Shown: piece after piece, positions 61,635 to 64,000 of the stretch | Layout of the letters: the number at the start of each line of letters is the position of its first letter | How positions within the stretch are numbered: position 1 is the stretch's first letter | Assembly (NCBI RefSeq): GCF_003308995.1 | Contig: NZ_QFFJ01000002.1 | Span: 3,658,001 to 3,722,000, forward strand | From: Chitinophaga flava | GTDB taxonomy: Bacteria; Bacteroidota; Bacteroidia; Chitinophagales; Chitinophagaceae | Length of the DNA: 64,000 nt | Direction: 5' to 3' | Translations under genes and position numbers: made by a program | The notes under the pieces: model-generated | Seen by the model: only the letters and a program-made list of their open reading frames with translations | Database searches by the model: none | Told to the model about the DNA's origin: nothing

Positions 61635-61666
61635 AAAAAAATAAGGCTATCCAAATGGATAGCCTT
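61635..61666 (-). terminator. Terminator of the small exported protein gene
   Basis: Perfect arms AAGGCTATCC (61643-61652) and GGATAGCCTT (61657-61666), loop AAAT. On the minus strand the hairpin runs into a T-tract (61642-61635). It lies 33 bp after the stop codon. Confidence 0.88.
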
Positions 61667-61698
61667 AACTCAATCATTCCTATAAAATTGCAATGGGC

Positions 61699-62094
61699 TT
61701 ACTTAACGACGTCTGCCCAATAAGTTCCATCAGCATCTTTGCCGATAGTCAGCTTTTTTCCGGCACTGATTTGCTTATCACACCATTTTGCAAATGCCAG
61801 TTTGTCTTTTGATGAATAGTCGTGTTTTACCTCGGCAAACAGTCCCTGGTCTCTTCTGGAAGAAACACCAACGATATAAATGCCTTTACCTGGCTCTAAC
61901 GCCAATGTATACACATTTCCTTTTGACAACAAAGCATCATATTGATCCAGAAACTCTTCTGTATCCTGGAAATAAACTTGCTGTGGTACAGATACATAGG
62001 TTGGGCTAACAATCGGGTTTACTTTTACATTGGAAATAGCAACATTGCTAACTAAAACACCTCCTGCTACTAAGGAGAAAAACAGTTTTTTCAT
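61699..62094 (-). CDS. Small exported protein of unknown function
   Basis: 131 residues from ATG 62094. A signal peptide (KKLFFSLVAGGVLVSNVAIS) is followed by a mature domain: YVSVPQQVYFQDTEEFLDQYDALL, VYTLALEPGKGIYIVGVSSRRD, KDKLAFAKWCDKQISAGKKLTI and DADGTYWADVV (partly quoted). No family was recognised. Upstream in-frame starts exist but would bury the signal peptide. It ends in a clear terminator and is convergent with the GH18 gene. Confidence 0.75.
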   Translation of the reverse strand: MKKLFFSLVAGGVLVSNVAISNVKVNPIVSPTYVSVPQQVYFQDTEEFLDQYDALLSKGNVYTLALEPGKGIYIVGVSSRRDQGLFAEVKHDYSSKDKLAFAKWCDKQISAGKKLTIGKDADGTYWADVVK

Positions 62095-62758
62095 AAAGGG
62101 TAACATTTTGATAATCCTAAAAATAACAGGGACTACTGTTACAGAATTTGCATTCACTTTTATTACAGCCCGTAAATTGACTGCTCAATACAACAAACAT
62201 TGTTAGCACTGTTTACCATATTGAGCAATCATCTTACCAACCGGTAATATCTGCAATGTCAAGCGCCCCCTGAAGTTATTGGGAACACCAGTGATAATGT
62301 TCTCTACTTCAAAGTAGGAACTGCAAATGTTTTTGATTCCCGGATATACCCCATCAGATAACCAAAATCTTCCGGGTTGCTGGTTTCAATGATTACAAAA
62401 ATTAGAACCTTCAAATCCGACGGACCTGAAGGCTTTGCGGACTTTTCTTTTTCATACGGGTCGGTTGAGGGTTTATAAATGATGATATTACTACATGCGG
62501 TTTACAACGTATCAGCCCAGGAAATATAGTAATAAAAAAAGTAGACCGGCCCCACTCGTTCCGTGACAGATACTGATCTCATGGATACCTGTCTGGTCAT
62601 AGGTCAGCCGCTTTGAAGACCGTATCTGCATGCGCATTGTTAAGATAAAAACGGATTGTTGCATTCAACAGCTTTCAAATATTATCTACATGATAAGAAT
62701 AGAGCACTTCCATTAAAATGTTTACATTTATATCAGGAACATCACAAGCTGTTTTGAA
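62095..62758. other. 664-bp region without an intact gene; possible decayed minus-strand frame
   Basis: No full-length ORF was found. On the minus strand roughly 62508-62203, two overlapping open frames read like protein: one contains KVLIFVIIETSNPEDFGY and ends TFAVPTLK, the other contains FEVENIITGVPNNFRG and LTLQILPVGKMIAQYG. One indel would join them. This may be a gene remnant or chance. The rest presumably holds the promoter of the AraC gene. Confidence 0.3.
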
Positions 62759-63577
62759 ATGCAACTCTTGCCGTCTGCCATCTTAGCGCCATATATCAAA
62801 AGCTATACTGTCATCACTATTGATAAAGATCTTGACAACGAGGTGTTTTATCCGAGTGGATTTGTTGATCTGGTGATCAATATATCCAGCGGTGCTGCCG
62901 CCACTATCATCAATGGCAGAAAAAAAGATACCCCGGCAATAGAGTTGCTGGGGCATCTTACATTGCCTACGAGACTAACTGTCAATAAAGGTACTGTTGT
63001 GCTGATTGCGCGGATCTATCCGCATGCCAGCGCTTTATTCTTTCCCAATCCCCTCTCGGATTTCACCAACTATGCCACTGATCTGTACGATGTTTTTTCG
63101 AAAGAGAGCAGTGAGCTGTATGAGAGACTCATGCAGGTTCCGCTCATCGAACAAAAGATCAGGGTGCTGGAACATTACTTTCTGCAACAATTGAGAAAGC
63201 ATGAAAACAGACTGAAGAAGGTAACGGTTGTTCAACAGCTTTGCAGCCATCTGTTTTCCGGGGAAGGTAACTTTAACCTGCCCGCTCTCGCTCACTATTC
63301 GGGCTTGTCTGAAAGATATATCCAAAGGCTCTACCTAACGAATGTTGGGATAAACCCCGCCTCCTTTGTGGCGGTAGTCCGGTTCAACAAAGCTTTACAA
63401 CTTGTGCTCAACACACAGGACTCCCTTACTGCCATTGCTTATGATTGTGGATACTATGACCAGGCGCATTTCATCAAGGAGTTCAGAAAGTTTACGGGCA
63501 TTACACCGTCATCAGCAAGGCGTTCACTAACGAAAAACGGGCAGGAGTTTCAACAGGCCGTCAACATAGGATTTTAG
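62759..63577 (+). CDS. AraC-family regulator with DUF6597-like sensor
   Basis: 272 residues. The N-terminal part (LAPYIKSYTVITIDKDLDNEVFYPSGFVDLVINISSG, shortened) matches the DUF6597-type AraC sensor, and the C-terminal HTH pair is LPALAHYSGLSERYIQRLY and SLTAIAYDCGYYDQAHFIKEFRKFTGITPSSARRS (partly quoted). It is convergent with the SnoaL-like gene at the right edge, with 8 bp between stops. Its target is not evident from neighbours in this window. Confidence 0.88.
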   Translation: MQLLPSAILAPYIKSYTVITIDKDLDNEVFYPSGFVDLVINISSGAAATIINGRKKDTPAIELLGHLTLPTRLTVNKGTVVLIARIYPHASALFFPNPLSDFTNYATDLYDVFSKESSELYERLMQVPLIEQKIRVLEHYFLQQLRKHENRLKKVTVVQQLCSHLFSGEGNFNLPALAHYSGLSERYIQRLYLTNVGINPASFVAVVRFNKALQLVLNTQDSLTAIAYDCGYYDQAHFIKEFRKFTGITPSSARRSLTKNGQEFQQAVNIGF

Positions 63578-63585
63578 CATATACG

Positions 63586-64000
63586 TTATTTTGAAGGATG
63601 ATTGCTGCTAAACATGTCGCGGTGCATCTTCCAGCCATCTTTTGTTTTTTTCCAGATGACCACCACTTTACCGTCGTCAATTTTATTGCCTTTCATATCA
63701 GTCATTTCATAATAGCTTTCTTCTGTCACGAACGTTTGTCCGTCACCGTAAAGATGCTGTATTATGAATCTGGTATGGACCTTCGGTCCATCTTTGAAGA
63801 ACCTGGCCATATTCTCTTTTCCGCAAACAGGTGCTGCATTGGGCGGAAACAAGCAGGCATCGTCGGTATATCTGGTGAGGATAGATCCATCGTTTTTATT
63901 AGCCAGATCGGCATAAATAGCATTACTGGCTTCAATGGCCTTCCTGGCCTCCTTCAGCCGCTGATCTGCAGATTGCGCGCTGGCCAGATATGTCACTTCC
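63586..64000 (-). CDS. SnoaL/DUF4440-like protein, 5' end cut by the window edge
   Basis: At least 137 residues; the frame stays open to base 64000, so the start and most of a signal peptide (visible end LASAQSADQ) lie outside. KEARKAIEASNAIYADLANKND, ILTRYTDDACLFPPNAAPVCG, GKENMARFFKD, ETVxEESYYEM-like strands and VVIWKKTKDGWKMHRDMFSSN form the cone-shaped SnoaL/NTF2 fold seen in DUF4440 proteins. A GTG at 63996 is in frame but is probably internal. Periplasmic location and unknown function are likely. Confidence 0.8.
   Translation of the reverse strand, partial: EVTYLASAQSADQRLKEARKAIEASNAIYADLANKNDGSILTRYTDDACLFPPNAAPVCGKENMARFFKDGPKVHTRFIIQHLYGDGQTFVTEESYYEMTDMKGNKIDDGKVVVIWKKTKDGWKMHRDMFSSNHPSK

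Noticed and set aside
1..64000. CRISPR array, integrase, prophage or integrative element
   Set aside because: No regularly spaced direct repeats, no tyrosine or serine recombinase and no transposase motif were seen. The 20-nt palindromes are single or paired, not an array.

Overview
The window looks like chromosomal DNA of a Bacteroidota, most likely a Chitinophaga-type member of the Chitinophagaceae. The evidence is a 1451-residue secreted protein ending in a CHU_C / type B type-IX-secretion sorting domain, promoters of the Bacteroidota form TTG-N19-TAnnTTTG, a SusB-family GH97 glucosidase, a GH18 endoglycosidase lipoprotein, stand-alone MacB/FtsX permeases, many AraC-family regulators and DUF4280 (PAAR-like) proteins. 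No rRNA, tRNA, CRISPR array, transposase gene or phage structural gene was seen. Both edge genes are cut: a GbsR/MarR regulator on the left and a SnoaL-like protein on the right.

Layout. 1-4.85 kb: a GbsR-type regulator, a palindromic operator and a four-gene TolC / adaptor / FtsX permease / ATPase export operon. 5-7.1 kb: a LysR regulator and a threonine-synthase-like PLP enzyme with LysR-type sites between them. 7.2-12.8 kb: a membrane protein, BluB, a VOC protein, a short UvrA paralogue divergent from a MarR regulator across a 43-bp perfect palindrome, and a GNAT enzyme. 13.2-16.6 kb: a hybrid histidine kinase and a sorbosone-dehydrogenase-like propeller lipoprotein. 16.7-19.9 kb: a propeller protein and an RclC-like / AraC / AhpD-like stress locus. 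20-29 kb: a WecF-type glycosyltransferase, small membrane proteins, a MacB-type permease, a phospholipase-C-like secreted protein, a phosphoesterase, a porin-like barrel and an ArsR-SRPBCC pair.

29.2-34.7 kb is the most unusual region: a tightly packed set with a possibly frameshifted first gene, a PAAR-like (DUF4280) multidomain fusion, a GH19 peptidoglycan hydrolase without a signal peptide, and a small exported protein that may be the immunity factor. It closes with a bidirectional terminator. No type VI or other contractile-injection structural gene lies in the window, so this reads as an orphan effector island fired by machinery encoded elsewhere.

34.8-43.9 kb: a subclass B1 metallo-beta-lactamase gene translationally coupled to an AraC regulator and followed by an EthD-like gene, a secreted ankyrin protein, and an AraC + methyltransferase pair divergent from an EmrAB-TolC-type pump. 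44-51 kb: a luciferase-like oxidoreductase, a SUKH protein, an acid phosphatase, a GH97 enzyme divergent from a POT peptide transporter, and DUF4180. 51-64 kb: the giant T9SS substrate, DinB, an unknown tandem-repeat protein, a TetR regulator with its operator and two small membrane proteins, a Crp/Fnr regulator with a D-cysteine desulfhydrase-like enzyme, a GH18 lipoprotein, a small exported protein and an AraC regulator.

A family of short palindromes, CCCAGGRCT-NN-AGYCCTGGG, occurs at three loci. At two of them the stop codon of the neighbouring gene lies inside the repeat. All product names come from reading motifs by eye; no database search was run.
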